DNA from: Streptomyces parvus
Lineage (GTDB): Bacteria > Actinomycetota > Actinomycetes > Streptomycetales > Streptomycetaceae
Reading direction: 5' to 3'
NCBI RefSeq assembly: GCF_032121415.1
Contig: NZ_CP135079.1
Coordinates: forward strand, 3,906,001 to 3,970,000
Length of the DNA: 64,000 nt
The position numbers were made by a program, and so were the translations under genes. Below are positions 16,467-25,586 of this stretch, piece after piece; the stretch's first letter is position 1, and each line of letters begins with the position of its first letter. Below the pieces are notes generated by a model, which saw only the letters and a program-made list of their open reading frames with translations, searched no databases and was not told where the DNA came from.

Positions 16467-18437
16467 TCAGAAGCCCTCGCACTCCGTCAGTTCCGGCCGC
16501 CCCGGCGGGTTCTTGTCGCCCACCAGCCTCGACAGGTTCTCCTTGTACATGTCCTCCCACACGCGGCCGGCCAGGATCGTCCGGAGCGCCGAGCACACCT
16601 CGCGCTTCAGGGTCGGGGTCCCCGGACGCATCGCCACGCCGTAACCCTCCGCGCCCTGGATGTTCTCCAGCCGCCGTACCTTGCCCGGATTGGCCTCGAC
16701 GTACCCGGCGAGGATGATGTCGTCCGAGGCCACCGCGTACACGTCGGACTTCGGGTCCAGCAGCTTGTCCAGGCAGTCCTGGTAGGTGTTGGGCTGGGAC
16801 TCCGCCATGGTGAAGCCCTGCTTCGGAAGCGCCTTCTCGTACGTCGACTGCCGTGCCGTGCACACCTCGACGCCCAGGTCCCGCAGATCGCTGGAGTCGT
16901 TGATCGTGTACTTCGCCGACTTCTCGCGGACCAGGAAGCCGCGGCTCGCCTCGTAGTACGGGCCCGCGAAGTCGACGCTGTAGCCGTCGGGGGCGGCCGT
17001 CTTGCGGTCGTCGGTGATGCTGTACGAGGCGATGACCAGGTCCACCTGTTTGGTCTTCAGCGCGGTGGACCGGTAGTCCGTGGCGACCGTGGTGAAGGCG
17101 ACCTCGCCCTTGCCGTACCCCATGCTCTCGGCGATCGCGTAGGCCAGGTCGATGTCGTAACCCTGGTACGTACGTGTCTTCCTGTCGAACTTGCTCAGCC
17201 CGGGCTGGTCGTCCTTGACGCCGATCTCCAGGGTGGGGTGCGTGTCCTTCCACCGCTCCTGGCTGCCGCTGCCGGCCTGCCCCCGGTCCTTTGCCGAACC
17301 GGCCCGGTCGCCCTGGCCGTCGCCGCCCCGCGCGGCCAGCCAGCCCGCCCCGGCCAGCAGCGCCACGCACACGACGGCCGCCGCGACCTGCCACCCCCGG
17401 TACCGGGAGCGCCGCCGCCCGCTGACCGCCGCAGGCGCGACGGCCGGGCGTAGTGCGGGCGTCGGAGGCGTCGAGGGGTCCGGCGTGGAGACCGCCGTGG
17501 GCGGATGCGTCGCCGCGCCCCCCGCGCCGGCGTTCGGCGAGGCGGGGTCGTCGAGCACCTCGCGGAGCATCGCCTCCGCCGTGGCCGCGTCCAGGCGCTC
17601 CCGGGGGTCGGTGACCAACAGCCCCTGGATGACCGGGGCGAGGGGCCCGGCGTACCGCAGGACGGGGTCGGGGGACTGCCGGATGTTCTCCTGGACCTCC
17701 CACACCTCGTGCCCGGCGAAGGGCAGGCGGCCCTCGACCGCCTCGTACAGCGTGACGCCGAGCGCCCACAGGTCGGAGGCGGGCGTGGGGCCGGGGGAGG
17801 CGGGGGCGAAGAGTTCGGGGGCCAGGTAGGAGGGGGTGCCGATCACGCCGCCGGTCCGGGTCACCCGGTCCGCGCCCTCGAAGGTGGCGATGCCGAAGTC
17901 GACCAGGATCGCGAGGCCGTCGTCCCGGACGAGGACGTTGCCGGGCTTCACGTCACGGTGGACGACCGATGCCGCGTGGACCGCCCGCAGGCCGTGGAGG
18001 ACCTGGAGGCCGATGTTCGCGGCGCGCGGTACGGCGAGGACTTTGTCGCGGCTCAACAGGTCCCCGAGGGACCGTGCTTCGAGCAGCTTCATCACGATCC
18101 AGACCTGGTTGTCGGTCTCGACCTGGTCGTGGACCGTCACCACGTTCTGATGCTCGATCTTGGCGATGGCCTCCGCCTCGCGCCGGGCGCGCTGCATCGC
18201 CGTCGCCTGCGTGCCCGGAGTCATGGCGTTCCGGTCGAGCAGGCCCTTCACCGCGACGTACCGGCGCAGCCGCAGGTCGTGGGCCTTCCAGACCTCGCCC
18301 ATCCCGCCGCTGCCGATCTGCTCCAGCAGCTCGTAGCGGCCGTCGATCACGGTCCGGGGGGCGTCGTCCGCCCGGCGGCCGGCAAGGCGCCGGTCCTGCC
18401 CGTCGTCCGCTCTGCCGACGCTGTCTTCGTTGTGCAT
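16467..18437 (-). CDS. Receptor-like Ser/Thr protein kinase fused to an extracellular solute-binding domain
   Basis: 656 aa. Residues 35-290 are a PknB-type kinase with all key motifs: GSGGMG 42-47, VAVK with Lys64, HRDVKPGN with catalytic Asp162, DFG 180-182, and activation-loop GTPSYLAPE. A Pro/Ala-rich linker (295-345) leads to one transmembrane helix at about 350-368. Residues about 400-656 form a family-3 solute-binding domain like glutamate/polar amino-acid ABC binding proteins (LEIGVKDDQPGLS, GYDIDLAYAIAE, VDLVIASYSITDDRK, QGAEGYGVAMR). So the sensor that normally feeds a transporter here faces outward on a kinase. No ABC permease is nearby. ATG at 18437 has an AGGGGGGGG ribosome-binding site; a GTG 18 nt upstream is less likely. 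Confidence 0.9.
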   Translation of the reverse strand: MHNEDSVGRADDGQDRRLAGRRADDAPRTVIDGRYELLEQIGSGGMGEVWKAHDLRLRRYVAVKGLLDRNAMTPGTQATAMQRARREAEAIAKIEHQNVVTVHDQVETDNQVWIVMKLLEARSLGDLLSRDKVLAVPRAANIGLQVLHGLRAVHAASVVHRDVKPGNVLVRDDGLAILVDFGIATFEGADRVTRTGGVIGTPSYLAPELFAPASPGPTPASDLWALGVTLYEAVEGRLPFAGHEVWEVQENIRQSPDPVLRYAGPLAPVIQGLLVTDPRERLDAATAEAMLREVLDDPASPNAGAGGAATHPPTAVSTPDPSTPPTPALRPAVAPAAVSGRRRSRYRGWQVAAAVVCVALLAGAGWLAARGGDGQGDRAGSAKDRGQAGSGSQERWKDTHPTLEIGVKDDQPGLSKFDRKTRTYQGYDIDLAYAIAESMGYGKGEVAFTTVATDYRSTALKTKQVDLVIASYSITDDRKTAAPDGYSVDFAGPYYEASRGFLVREKSAKYTINDSSDLRDLGVEVCTARQSTYEKALPKQGFTMAESQPNTYQDCLDKLLDPKSDVYAVASDDIILAGYVEANPGKVRRLENIQGAEGYGVAMRPGTPTLKREVCSALRTILAGRVWEDMYKENLSRLVGDKNPPGRPELTECEGF

Positions 18438-18484
18438 ACGCCCCCCCCTGTGCACTACATGGACCAGGCCAGACTAGACACCTT

Positions 18485-19306
18485 CTAGGCGGCCGCGCCG
18501 CCGTTGCTCTTCAGCAACTGGCCGTTGATCCACTGACCTTCGGGGGAGCACAGGAAGTCCACCAGGTGGGCGGTGTCCCGCGGGGTGCCGAGTCGGCCGA
18601 GCGGGGTCCCCCGGACCAGGGCCTCGCGCAGCTCGTCGGACATCCACCCGGTGTCCACCGGGCCGGGGTTGACGACGTTCGCCGTCACCCCGAGGTGGGC
18701 CAGCTCGTGCGCGGCGGCGAGCGTGATCCGGTCCAGGGCCCCCTTGCTGGCGCCGTAGGGGAGGTTGCCCACGGTGTGGTCGCTGGTGAGCGCGACGATC
18801 CGGCCGGCCGGGGTGCGGGGCGCGGTGTCGGACGGGGTGCTGCCGGTGGCGCTCCGGAAGCGCAGCCCGTACTCCCGGATCAGCAGCCAACTGGCCCGGG
18901 AGTTCACCGCGAAGTGCCGGTCGAACGCCTCCACGGTGGTGTCCAGCAGCCCCGAGTCCACCGACTCCGCGTGCGAGAGGACGAGCGCGGTCACCGGGCC
19001 GCCGAGGCGCTGCTCGGCCTCGTCGAAGATGCGGGTCGGCGCGTCGGGGTCGGTGAGGTCCGCCTCGATCGCCGCCGTACGGGCTCCGGCCTCCGCCAGC
19101 TCCTTCGCGATGGACGCGGCGGCCCCGGGTTCGGCGCCCCACTCCATACGGCGGTCGTACGGCGTCCAGTAGGTGAAGGCGACGTCCCAGCCGGAGGCCG
19201 CCAGCCGCCGCGCGATGCCCGCGCCGATGCCGATGCTGCGGCCGACGCCGGTGATCAGGGCGATGGGACGGGCCGGGGCGGGCGAGGGCTGCGCGGTGGT
19301 CGTCAC
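18485..19306 (-). CDS. Short-chain dehydrogenase/reductase
   Basis: 273-aa classical SDR. Cofactor loop ITGVGRSIGIGAGIA near residue 18, FTYWTPYDRR after strand 2, LTSDHTVGNLPYGASKGAL with the Tyr-x3-Lys pair, and C-terminal GQWINGQLLKSNGG. The GTG start at 19306 is preceded by AAGGA. The frame is open further upstream, but that stretch is the divergent promoter region. Substrate unknown. It is divergent from a second SDR. Confidence 0.85.
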   Translation of the reverse strand: MTTTAQPSPAPARPIALITGVGRSIGIGAGIARRLAASGWDVAFTYWTPYDRRMEWGAEPGAAASIAKELAEAGARTAAIEADLTDPDAPTRIFDEAEQRLGGPVTALVLSHAESVDSGLLDTTVEAFDRHFAVNSRASWLLIREYGLRFRSATGSTPSDTAPRTPAGRIVALTSDHTVGNLPYGASKGALDRITLAAAHELAHLGVTANVVNPGPVDTGWMSDELREALVRGTPLGRLGTPRDTAHLVDFLCSPEGQWINGQLLKSNGGAAA

Positions 19307-19509
19307 GCGGTGATCCTTCGTGGCCCCCAGGCGTACGTCAATGACGTTTCCGGTCACCGCGGCGACCCGCGCCGACCTGTGCTGACCTGCGGCGACCCAT
19401 CTTCCTGGTGGGCCGACGCGATCTTTCTGTTTCCCCTCGGCGGTCCACGCTCCTAACGTGGTCCACGGAAACCGCAACGAACGGTACATATCGGAGAGAG
19501 GGATCCGTC
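19307..19509. promoter_or_regulatory. Divergent promoter region between two SDR genes
   Basis: The 203-bp gap contains a CCACG-N7-CGTGG inverted repeat (19445-19461) and a duplicated GCGGCGACCC (about 19363 and 19391). The inverted repeat lies about 50 bp before the rightward SDR start and could be the binding site of the LysR regulator encoded at 20313. GAGAGAGGG before 19510 is the ribosome-binding site. Confidence 0.4.
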
Positions 19510-20271
19510 ATGAGTGAGCAGCAGCAGTCGTTGAAGGGCAGGACCGCGGTGGTCGCCGGCGGCGCGAAGAACCTGGGGGGCCTGATCAGCCGCTCCCTCG
19601 GCGAGGCCGGAGCGAACGTCGTCGTCCACTACCACGGCGAGAACACCGCCGCCGATGCCGAGAAGACGGCGGAGGCCGTACGGGGCACGGGCGCCCAGGC
19701 CGTCGTCGTCCGCGAGGACCTGACCCGTGTCGAGGGGGTGCGGAGCCTCTTCGACCAGGCGCTGGACGCCTTCGGCGGGGTGGACGTCGCCGTGAACACC
19801 ACGGGCATGGTGCTGCGGAAGCCGATCGCCGAGACGACCGAGGAGGAGTACGACCGCATGTTCGCGATCAACTCCAAGGCGGCGTACTTCTTCCTCCAGG
19901 AGGCCGGTGCGCGGCTCAACGACGGTGGCCGCATCGTCAGCCTGGTGACCTCCCTGCTCGCCGCCTTCACCGACGGATACGCCACCTACGCGGGCGCCAA
20001 GGCCCCGCTGGAGCACTTCACCCGGGCGGCGGCCAAGGAGTTCGCGCCGCGCGGGATCTCGGTGAACAATGTGGCCCCTGGGCCGATGGACACGCCGTTC
20101 TTCTACCCGCAGGAGACGCCGGAGCGTGTGGAGTTCCACAAGTCCCAGGCGATGGGCGGCCGGCTGACGGAGATCGAGGACATCGCGCCGCTGGTCACGT
20201 TCCTCGTCACCGAGGGCGGCTGGATCACCGGTCAGACGATCTTCGCCAACGGCGGCTACACGGTCCGCTGA
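19510..20271 (+). CDS. Short-chain dehydrogenase/reductase
   Basis: 253-aa classical SDR. Cofactor loop VVAGGAKNLGGLISRSL; NTTG after strand 4; catalytic SLVTSLLAAFTDGYATYAGAK with Tyr-x3-Lys; NNVAPGPMDTPFF; C-terminal GQTIFANGGY. ATG at 19510 follows GAGAGAGGG. It heads a probable unit with the LysR gene 41 bp downstream and the NTF2-like gene. Substrate unknown, but the LysR/NTF2 company suggests a small inducible redox module. Confidence 0.87.
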   Translation: MSEQQQSLKGRTAVVAGGAKNLGGLISRSLGEAGANVVVHYHGENTAADAEKTAEAVRGTGAQAVVVREDLTRVEGVRSLFDQALDAFGGVDVAVNTTGMVLRKPIAETTEEEYDRMFAINSKAAYFFLQEAGARLNDGGRIVSLVTSLLAAFTDGYATYAGAKAPLEHFTRAAAKEFAPRGISVNNVAPGPMDTPFFYPQETPERVEFHKSQAMGGRLTEIEDIAPLVTFLVTEGGWITGQTIFANGGYTVR

Positions 20272-20312
20272 CCCCTGTCCGCCGGTTCTCGTCGGCGTGA
20301 GGAGAGGACCGC

Positions 20313-21206
20313 GTGAGTCTGGACCTGCGCAAGCTGGAGCATCTCGTCGCCGTCGCCGAGGAGGGCGGGTTCACCCGGGCGGCCGAACGGCTGCACCTGA
20401 GCCAGCAGGCGCTGAGCACCTCCATCCGCACCCTGGAGCGGCACGTCGGCGTCCGGCTCCTGGACCGGGGCCACCAGCACGTCACCCCGACCCCGGCCGG
20501 GCAGGCCCTCATCGACGACGCCAGGGCCCTCGGCGCCCAGGCGCTCGCCGCCCTGGACCGGGCCCGCCGCATCGGGCGCGGGCAGGCCGGGCATCTGCGG
20601 ATCGGCCACACCCCGGCGGTCACGGCGGAGGAGGTCGTGGAGCTGCTGACCCGGGCCGGTACGGAGGAGCGGGGCGTACAGGCCCACGTCCGCCAGCTCT
20701 TCCCCGACGAACTGCGCGAACAACTCCTCACAGGCGCCTGCGATCTGGGCCTGAGCCGGGCCATGCCCGCCGACACGGGGCTGACCCGGGCCCGGATCGC
20801 CGAACACCGCCTGCGGGTCGCCGTCCCCGCCGGGCACCCCCTCGCCGCCCGCTCCGCGGTGGCCCTGGCCGACCTGCGCGGCCAGCCGCTCACGGTGTGG
20901 GGCGAGGCGGGCTCGTCCGCGTACACGGACCTCCTGATCGGCCTGTGCCGTCAGGCGGGCGTGGAGCCGGACACCCGGCGCAACCCGGTCCAGGGCACCC
21001 CGCCGATCACGGCCGTCACCGCGACCGGCCGCATCGCCTTCGTCACGACGCCCGCTGGCCCGGCGGCGGGCGGCGCGGCCCACGTCGTCGACCTGGACCC
21101 GCCCGTCCACGTACCGGTCCACGCGCTGTGGCCCGCGCACACGACGTGCCCGGGGCGGGACGTCTTCCTCGCCCGCGCGGGCGACGAACAGCAGCCGGAC
21201 CGGTGA
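20313..21206 (+). CDS. LysR-family transcriptional regulator
   Basis: 297 aa. N-terminal winged HTH (LDLRKLEHLVAVAEEGGFT, RLHLSQQALSTSIRTLE) followed by a substrate-binding domain (LRIGHTPAV ... VAVPAGHPLA). GTG start with GGAGAGG upstream. It follows the SDR gene by 41 bp, so it probably controls the SDR promoter region at 19307-19509. Effector unknown. Confidence 0.88.
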   Translation: MSLDLRKLEHLVAVAEEGGFTRAAERLHLSQQALSTSIRTLERHVGVRLLDRGHQHVTPTPAGQALIDDARALGAQALAALDRARRIGRGQAGHLRIGHTPAVTAEEVVELLTRAGTEERGVQAHVRQLFPDELREQLLTGACDLGLSRAMPADTGLTRARIAEHRLRVAVPAGHPLAARSAVALADLRGQPLTVWGEAGSSAYTDLLIGLCRQAGVEPDTRRNPVQGTPPITAVTATGRIAFVTTPAGPAAGGAAHVVDLDPPVHVPVHALWPAHTTCPGRDVFLARAGDEQQPDR

Positions 21207-21272
21207 GGGACGGCATGCGGGAGTGGACCCGCCGACAGAGACTCGGTGGGAGGAAGGAAGAGGAGGAACACG

Positions 21273-21602
21273 ATGACCACATCGATCAGCGACCCGGTGG
21301 TGGAGAAGTTCATCGCCACGGTGAACGCGGGCGACAAGGACGCCTTCTTCGCCGATGTCCTCACCGAGGACGCCACCATGTCCGACGACGGCAGCGAACG
21401 GGACCTGGCGGCCTGGACGGAGAAGGAGATCTTCTCCCCGAAGGCCAACGGCCGTATGCAGGTCGTGGAGGCCTCCGACGACGGCCGCGTCCTCGTCGTC
21501 GACTACACGAACGACACCTGGGGCACGATGCGGACCCGCTGGGTCTTCACGGTCACCGGCGACCGGATCAGCCGCTTCGAGACGGGCCAGGCGCCGGCCT
21601 GA
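21273..21602 (+). CDS. NTF2-like/SnoaL-fold protein
   Basis: 109 aa with the nuclear-transport-factor-2-like pattern: VVEKFIATVNAGDKDAFFAD, a mid acidic strand, and a C-terminal RWVFTVTGDRISRFETGQ. Proteins of this fold bind small hydrophobic ligands or act as isomerases/cyclases. No catalytic residues can be assigned. AGGAGG precedes the ATG. It lies 66 bp after LysR, probably in the same transcript. Confidence 0.7.
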   Translation: MTTSISDPVVEKFIATVNAGDKDAFFADVLTEDATMSDDGSERDLAAWTEKEIFSPKANGRMQVVEASDDGRVLVVDYTNDTWGTMRTRWVFTVTGDRISRFETGQAPA

Positions 21603-21627
21603 GGGCTGCTGACCCGTCCGGCGCCGG

Positions 21628-23073
21628 TCACAGCCGGCGGTAGGTGCGCCCGCCGCGCCGGGGGAGGGCCGCGGGGTCGTCGGGGCCGGTCCGGGTGGCC
21701 CGCAGCGCGAGGTGGACCTCGGCGCGCACGGTGGCGTCGCCGAGGTTCCGCGCGAGGTGTTCGGCGCACTGGGTGAGCCAGTTGGCCAGGGTGGTGCGGT
21801 GGACGTGCAGTTCGGCCGCGGCGGGGGCGGTCCGGGCGTGGTGGCCCAGCCAGCAGGTCAGCGCGATCCGCAGGTGCGGCTCCAGACCGCCGACCAGGCC
21901 GAGCGCCCAGGACCGGGCCGCCTCGGTGTCCAGGAGGCCGGCCGGCAACGTCTCCAGCCGGGCAGGGCCGGTGGGCGGTCCGCTGTCGTCGACGGGGGCG
22001 GGCGCGCGGAGGGCGAGCAGCAGATGTGCCTGCACGGTGGCGTCCTCCAGATCCGCGCGGAGCAGCCGGGACAGCTCGCGTATCCGGGCCCGTACCGTAC
22101 CGGCGGACAGACCGAGCGCGGCGGCGGCCCGGGGCTTGCTGCCGGTGCGGAGCCATACGAGGAGCAGGTGCTGGTGGGCCGGGGTCAGCGGGCGCAGCAC
22201 GGCTCCCGCCCAGCGGGCGTACGGGGCGGCGGGCAGCAGGGGCGTGAGCCGGGAGGTGCCGACGGCGTCGGCGGGGACGATGCGGCGGTCGGGGGTGGCG
22301 CTGTGCCGGGCGGCGGCGGCGTCGCTGTGGGCGGTGGCCGTCTCGGCCAGTGGCAGGGGTCCGGCCATGCCCCCCAGCAGGTGGTGGCGCTCGCTCACCC
22401 GGGAGACCAGTCGCAGGACCCGGCCGTCGTCGCCGCCGCGGTGGAGTTCGGCGACGACGAGTTCGCCGTCCAGCCGGCCCAGCAGGGTGCAGGCGTCGGC
22501 GTGCGGGGCGAGTGAGGGGCGTACGGCCCGCCACAGGACCTGGTGGGCGGTGGGGACGTCGGCGCCGGTGAGCCGGTAGACCGTGACATGGGTGAGCCCG
22601 TTCCCGCCCAGGGTGTCGGCGACGGCGGTGGTGTGGCCGCCCAGCAGCAGCCGGACGAGGGTGGTGTGCAGCCGCATCTGCTCGCCCCGCAGCTCCGCCG
22701 CCCGCTGCCCGCGCACCTCCAGGAGGGCCGCGGTGGTGGTGGCGACGCGGGCGGCCCGCTCCGGGGAGACGGTGGGGCCGGGGGCCAGGACGAGGACTGC
22801 TCCGGCGGCCGGGCGCTGGAGGCAGTGCGGGTGTTCGTGCGGGTCGGCGGCCGCGTGCACGCCGTCGGCGGCCGCGGCGGCGGGGGTGCTGTAGACGGCT
22901 CCGGCGATCGGGTCGGCCAGTACCGCCCACCCCTTGACCAGCAACGCGGCCTCGGCGATCAGATGCGCACCGGACCGGGTGGCCGCCCGCAGCAGCCGGT
23001 CCGTCGTCTCCCGCGCGTGCCGGGCGCCGCCCGGGCAGGCGGCCTCGTGGCCGGTCGTACCTGTGCTGCTCAT
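21628..23073 (-). CDS. PucR-type helix-turn-helix regulator
   Basis: 481 aa. The centre has a GGDEF-like/PucR middle region (VTVYRLTGADVPTAHQVL ... LVVAELHRGGDDGRVL). It is followed by two HTH-like helices that look like a duplication: AAALGLSAGTVRARIREL, then about 115 residues later AAELHVHRTTLANWLTQC, the latter being the usual PucR C-terminal HTH. The family regulates purine, amino-acid or secondary metabolism. ATG at 23073 was chosen because the upstream open frame lacks coding character. Target unknown. Confidence 0.75.
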   Translation of the reverse strand: MSSTGTTGHEAACPGGARHARETTDRLLRAATRSGAHLIAEAALLVKGWAVLADPIAGAVYSTPAAAAADGVHAAADPHEHPHCLQRPAAGAVLVLAPGPTVSPERAARVATTTAALLEVRGQRAAELRGEQMRLHTTLVRLLLGGHTTAVADTLGGNGLTHVTVYRLTGADVPTAHQVLWRAVRPSLAPHADACTLLGRLDGELVVAELHRGGDDGRVLRLVSRVSERHHLLGGMAGPLPLAETATAHSDAAAARHSATPDRRIVPADAVGTSRLTPLLPAAPYARWAGAVLRPLTPAHQHLLLVWLRTGSKPRAAAALGLSAGTVRARIRELSRLLRADLEDATVQAHLLLALRAPAPVDDSGPPTGPARLETLPAGLLDTEAARSWALGLVGGLEPHLRIALTCWLGHHARTAPAAAELHVHRTTLANWLTQCAEHLARNLGDATVRAEVHLALRATRTGPDDPAALPRRGGRTYRRL

Positions 23074-23162
23074 GGGGGAGAGCCTCTGCGGGCCGTGCGT
23101 ACCGCGTACGGCGGCATCCCGTACGCGGCACGGCAGTGGGGGAGGTGGGATCGAGTCGCGGA

Positions 23163-23969
23163 TCAGGGGATGCGGGCGACCGCGCCCCATCCGGCCCTGG
23201 CCGTGGTGGTTCCGGTGTTCGCGTCGGGCCGCCAGTTCGGCCAGGACACCATCCCCGGCTCGACCATCTCCAGCCCGTCGAAGAAGGCGACGGTGGTCTC
23301 CGGTTCCCGGAAGATGTACGGGATCGCGCCGCTCGCGTTGTACTCGTCCTGGACGGCCCGGTGGGCCTCGTCGGAGGCGGTGGAGTGGCTGAGCGAGAGG
23401 TAGCTGCCGGAGGGCAGGCGCTCCACCAGCCGGCGCACCAGGGACAGCGCGTCGTCCCAGTCCACGATGTGCCCCAGGACGTCACTGATGACGAGGGCGA
23501 CGGGCTGCTCCAGGTCCAGGGTCTTGGCGGCCCCGGTGAGGACGGTCCCGGTGTCGCGCATGTCCGCCTCGACGTAGGCGGTCGCACCCTCGGGGGTGCT
23601 GGTCAGCAGCGCGTGGACGTGCAGGAGCACCAGGGGGTCGTGGTCGACGTAGACGATCCTGGACTCCGGGGCTATGCGCTGGGCGACCTCGTGCGTGTTG
23701 TTCGCGGTCGGCAGCCCCGCGCCGACATCGAGGAACTGCCGGATCCCGGCTTCCCGGGCGAGATAGGTGACGGTCCGGCGCAGGAAGTCCCGGGACTCCT
23801 TCGCGAACGTCTCGATCAGCGGGTACTTCCCCCGGTAGGCGTCGCCCGCCGCCCGGTCCGCCGGGAAGTTGTCCTTGCCGCCGAGCCAGTAGTTCCAGAC
23901 ACGTGCGGAGTGCGCGACGCTCGTGTCGATCTGCGCGGGCAGTTCAGGCCCATTTCCGGTCGTACTCAT
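23163..23969 (-). CDS. SAM-dependent methyltransferase, DUF574 family
   Basis: 268 aa. DUF574 signature: SVAHSARVWNYWLGGKDNFP at the N-terminus, SAM-binding QFLDVGAGLPTANNTHE, and YVDHDPLVL. The family is expanded in Streptomyces, and its substrates are mostly unknown. The start overlaps the XRE regulator's end by 26 bp on the same strand, so the two are co-expressed. A second family member lies at 29401-30186. Confidence 0.88.
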   Translation of the reverse strand: MSTTGNGPELPAQIDTSVAHSARVWNYWLGGKDNFPADRAAGDAYRGKYPLIETFAKESRDFLRRTVTYLAREAGIRQFLDVGAGLPTANNTHEVAQRIAPESRIVYVDHDPLVLLHVHALLTSTPEGATAYVEADMRDTGTVLTGAAKTLDLEQPVALVISDVLGHIVDWDDALSLVRRLVERLPSGSYLSLSHSTASDEAHRAVQDEYNASGAIPYIFREPETTVAFFDGLEMVEPGMVSWPNWRPDANTGTTTARAGWGAVARIP

Positions 23970-24813
23970 CCTGCAACACCTCTCTGGTTCGGGCCGGCCG
24001 TATCGCCATCACGCACGACACGTCCAGCATTCCCTGATACGTCTGCACGGGGTGGGGGCTGTCCCACACCTCCGCCGTGCCGGGCAGCCCGCCCTCCCGC
24101 ACCACATGGTCGGCGATCTCCTGGATCTCCACCCGGTACAGGGAGAGCGCCGGGACGCCGGTCAGCGGATGCGGCGGTGCGTACTCGGGGTGCAGCTGTA
24201 TCGTCACATCCCCTCGCCCGGCGGTCTGTTGGAGCATGTGGAACTGCTCGCGCATCACCTCGTCGTCGCCCACCTGGCAGCGCAGCGCGGTGACGGGCAG
24301 GACGGCCCAGAGGCGGGTCTGCTGTTCCTGGAGCCGTTTCTGACGCTCCACCAGGAAATCGGCCCGCCGTCGCCGATCGGCCGCGTCCCGCTCCGGGAAC
24401 ATGACCTCGTCCACGGCCATCGCGTACGCCGGGGTGCGCAACAGCAGCGGGACCAGCGCCGGATGCCAGGTACGGACGACGCCGGCCGCGGACTCCACGC
24501 TCATCAGGTCCATCAGCCAGGGGGCCATGGCGTCCCGCCAGGGATGCCACCAGCCGGGCATGTTGGCGGCGTTGAGCCGGCCCATGATGTCGTCGGTCTC
24601 CGCCGCGCCGGCCCCGTAGAGGTCGAGCAGGGCGGACACCTGCCCCACGTCGAGGGAGGTCTGCGCCTGTTCCAGCCGTCGCAGCGTGGAGGGATGCCAG
24701 CCCAACTGCGTCGCCGCCTGCGGTACGGACAGGCCCGCGCCCTCCCGCAGGTGCCGCAGGCGGGCCACCAGGACCAGGTGCCGGGCCGTACGGCCCGACC
24801 GTTCGCGCGCCAC
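23944..24813 (-). CDS. XRE-family regulator with DUF5753 sensor domain
   Basis: 289 aa. An N-terminal HTH (about 10-60: LREGAGLSVPQAATQLGWHPSTLRRLE) is followed by the DUF5753 domain (LVPLLLRTPAYAMAVDEVMF, LRCQVGDDEVMREQFHML). Such Streptomyces regulators often pair with a small DUF397 protein, which is missing here; instead a DUF574 methyltransferase follows with overlap. The GTG start at 24813 has GGGGGA upstream. Longer starts would include low-quality N-terminal residues. Divergent from the gene at 25055. Confidence 0.82.
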   Translation of the reverse strand: MARERSGRTARHLVLVARLRHLREGAGLSVPQAATQLGWHPSTLRRLEQAQTSLDVGQVSALLDLYGAGAAETDDIMGRLNAANMPGWWHPWRDAMAPWLMDLMSVESAAGVVRTWHPALVPLLLRTPAYAMAVDEVMFPERDAADRRRRADFLVERQKRLQEQQTRLWAVLPVTALRCQVGDDEVMREQFHMLQQTAGRGDVTIQLHPEYAPPHPLTGVPALSLYRVEIQEIADHVVREGGLPGTAEVWDSPHPVQTYQGMLDVSCVMAIRPARTREVLQDEYDRKWA

Positions 24814-25054
24814 GGTTCCCCCTTCCCGCTCCGGCTCGATCTGTCCGACATTCCGCGCAGTCTGCGCGCAGTGCACACAGCGCACCTTGCGACGCTCGCA
24901 CGGCGCTCCCAAGGTAAGCATGTCCGACTCCATCGCACGCCAACTCGGTAAGACCGGGCCGATCTTGCACCATGCCCCGCCGCAGCCCCTCCGCCTCCGC
25001 CCCTGCCGTTCCGTGCACCGTCGTTCCGGCGGCCCGTTCTCTGGAGCCCACCGC

Positions 25055-25492
25055 ATGAACCACCCGACCGGCCTGACCGAGCCGACCCCGCTGAACCACC
25101 TGGCCGAGGTGACCCCTCTGGTCCGCCCGAAACTGTGGTCCGTCGTCACGGCTCCCCGGCCCGCCCAGCCCCGCCCGCTCGACCTGCGCGTCCGCGCCCA
25201 GCGGATCCAGATCGACGAACTCGTCGTCGACGACCCCCACCAGGTGCTCGCCCACGCCCGGCAGGCCGCCCTCGACGACCCCGAAACGGCCGAGCAGTTG
25301 GGGTACAGCACCACGGAACCGCTGCCGCTCCCGGACGCGGCCGCGCTGCTGTGCGCGCTCTTCGACACGGACGCGCTCACGGCGATGGGCCTGCGCCTCA
25401 CCCGCCACACGACCCGCGTCTCCGCCTCCAATCAGCAGACGGAGCCGGTCTCGTTGGTGCGGTCGGCGATGCCGGAGGACCAAGAGGACTGA
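25055..25492 (+). CDS. Hypothetical protein
   Basis: 145 aa, soluble. It begins MNHPTGLTEPTPLNHLAEV and contains IQIDELVVDDPHQVLAHARQ and a helical C-terminal half. GGAG precedes the ATG. It is divergent from the XRE/methyltransferase pair with about 240 bp between them, a position often taken by small partner proteins of DUF5753 regulators. However, I cannot see the DUF397 motif. Unknown function. Confidence 0.6.
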   Translation: MNHPTGLTEPTPLNHLAEVTPLVRPKLWSVVTAPRPAQPRPLDLRVRAQRIQIDELVVDDPHQVLAHARQAALDDPETAEQLGYSTTEPLPLPDAAALLCALFDTDALTAMGLRLTRHTTRVSASNQQTEPVSLVRSAMPEDQED

Positions 25493-25516
25493 TCTCCCCG
25501 GTCGCACCGCGAGGCG

Positions 25517-25537
25517 CGGGGCCGGCACGAGGCCCCG
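25517..25537. terminator. Candidate bidirectional hairpin
   Basis: CGGGGCC / GGCCCCG 7-bp perfect stem with a 7-nt loop between the convergent hypothetical gene and the amino-acid permease gene. Confidence 0.45.
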
Positions 25538-25586
25538 GCCGTCGGCCAGGCGGTCCGACCGCCGCAGTGCGCCGGGGAGCAGCCGT

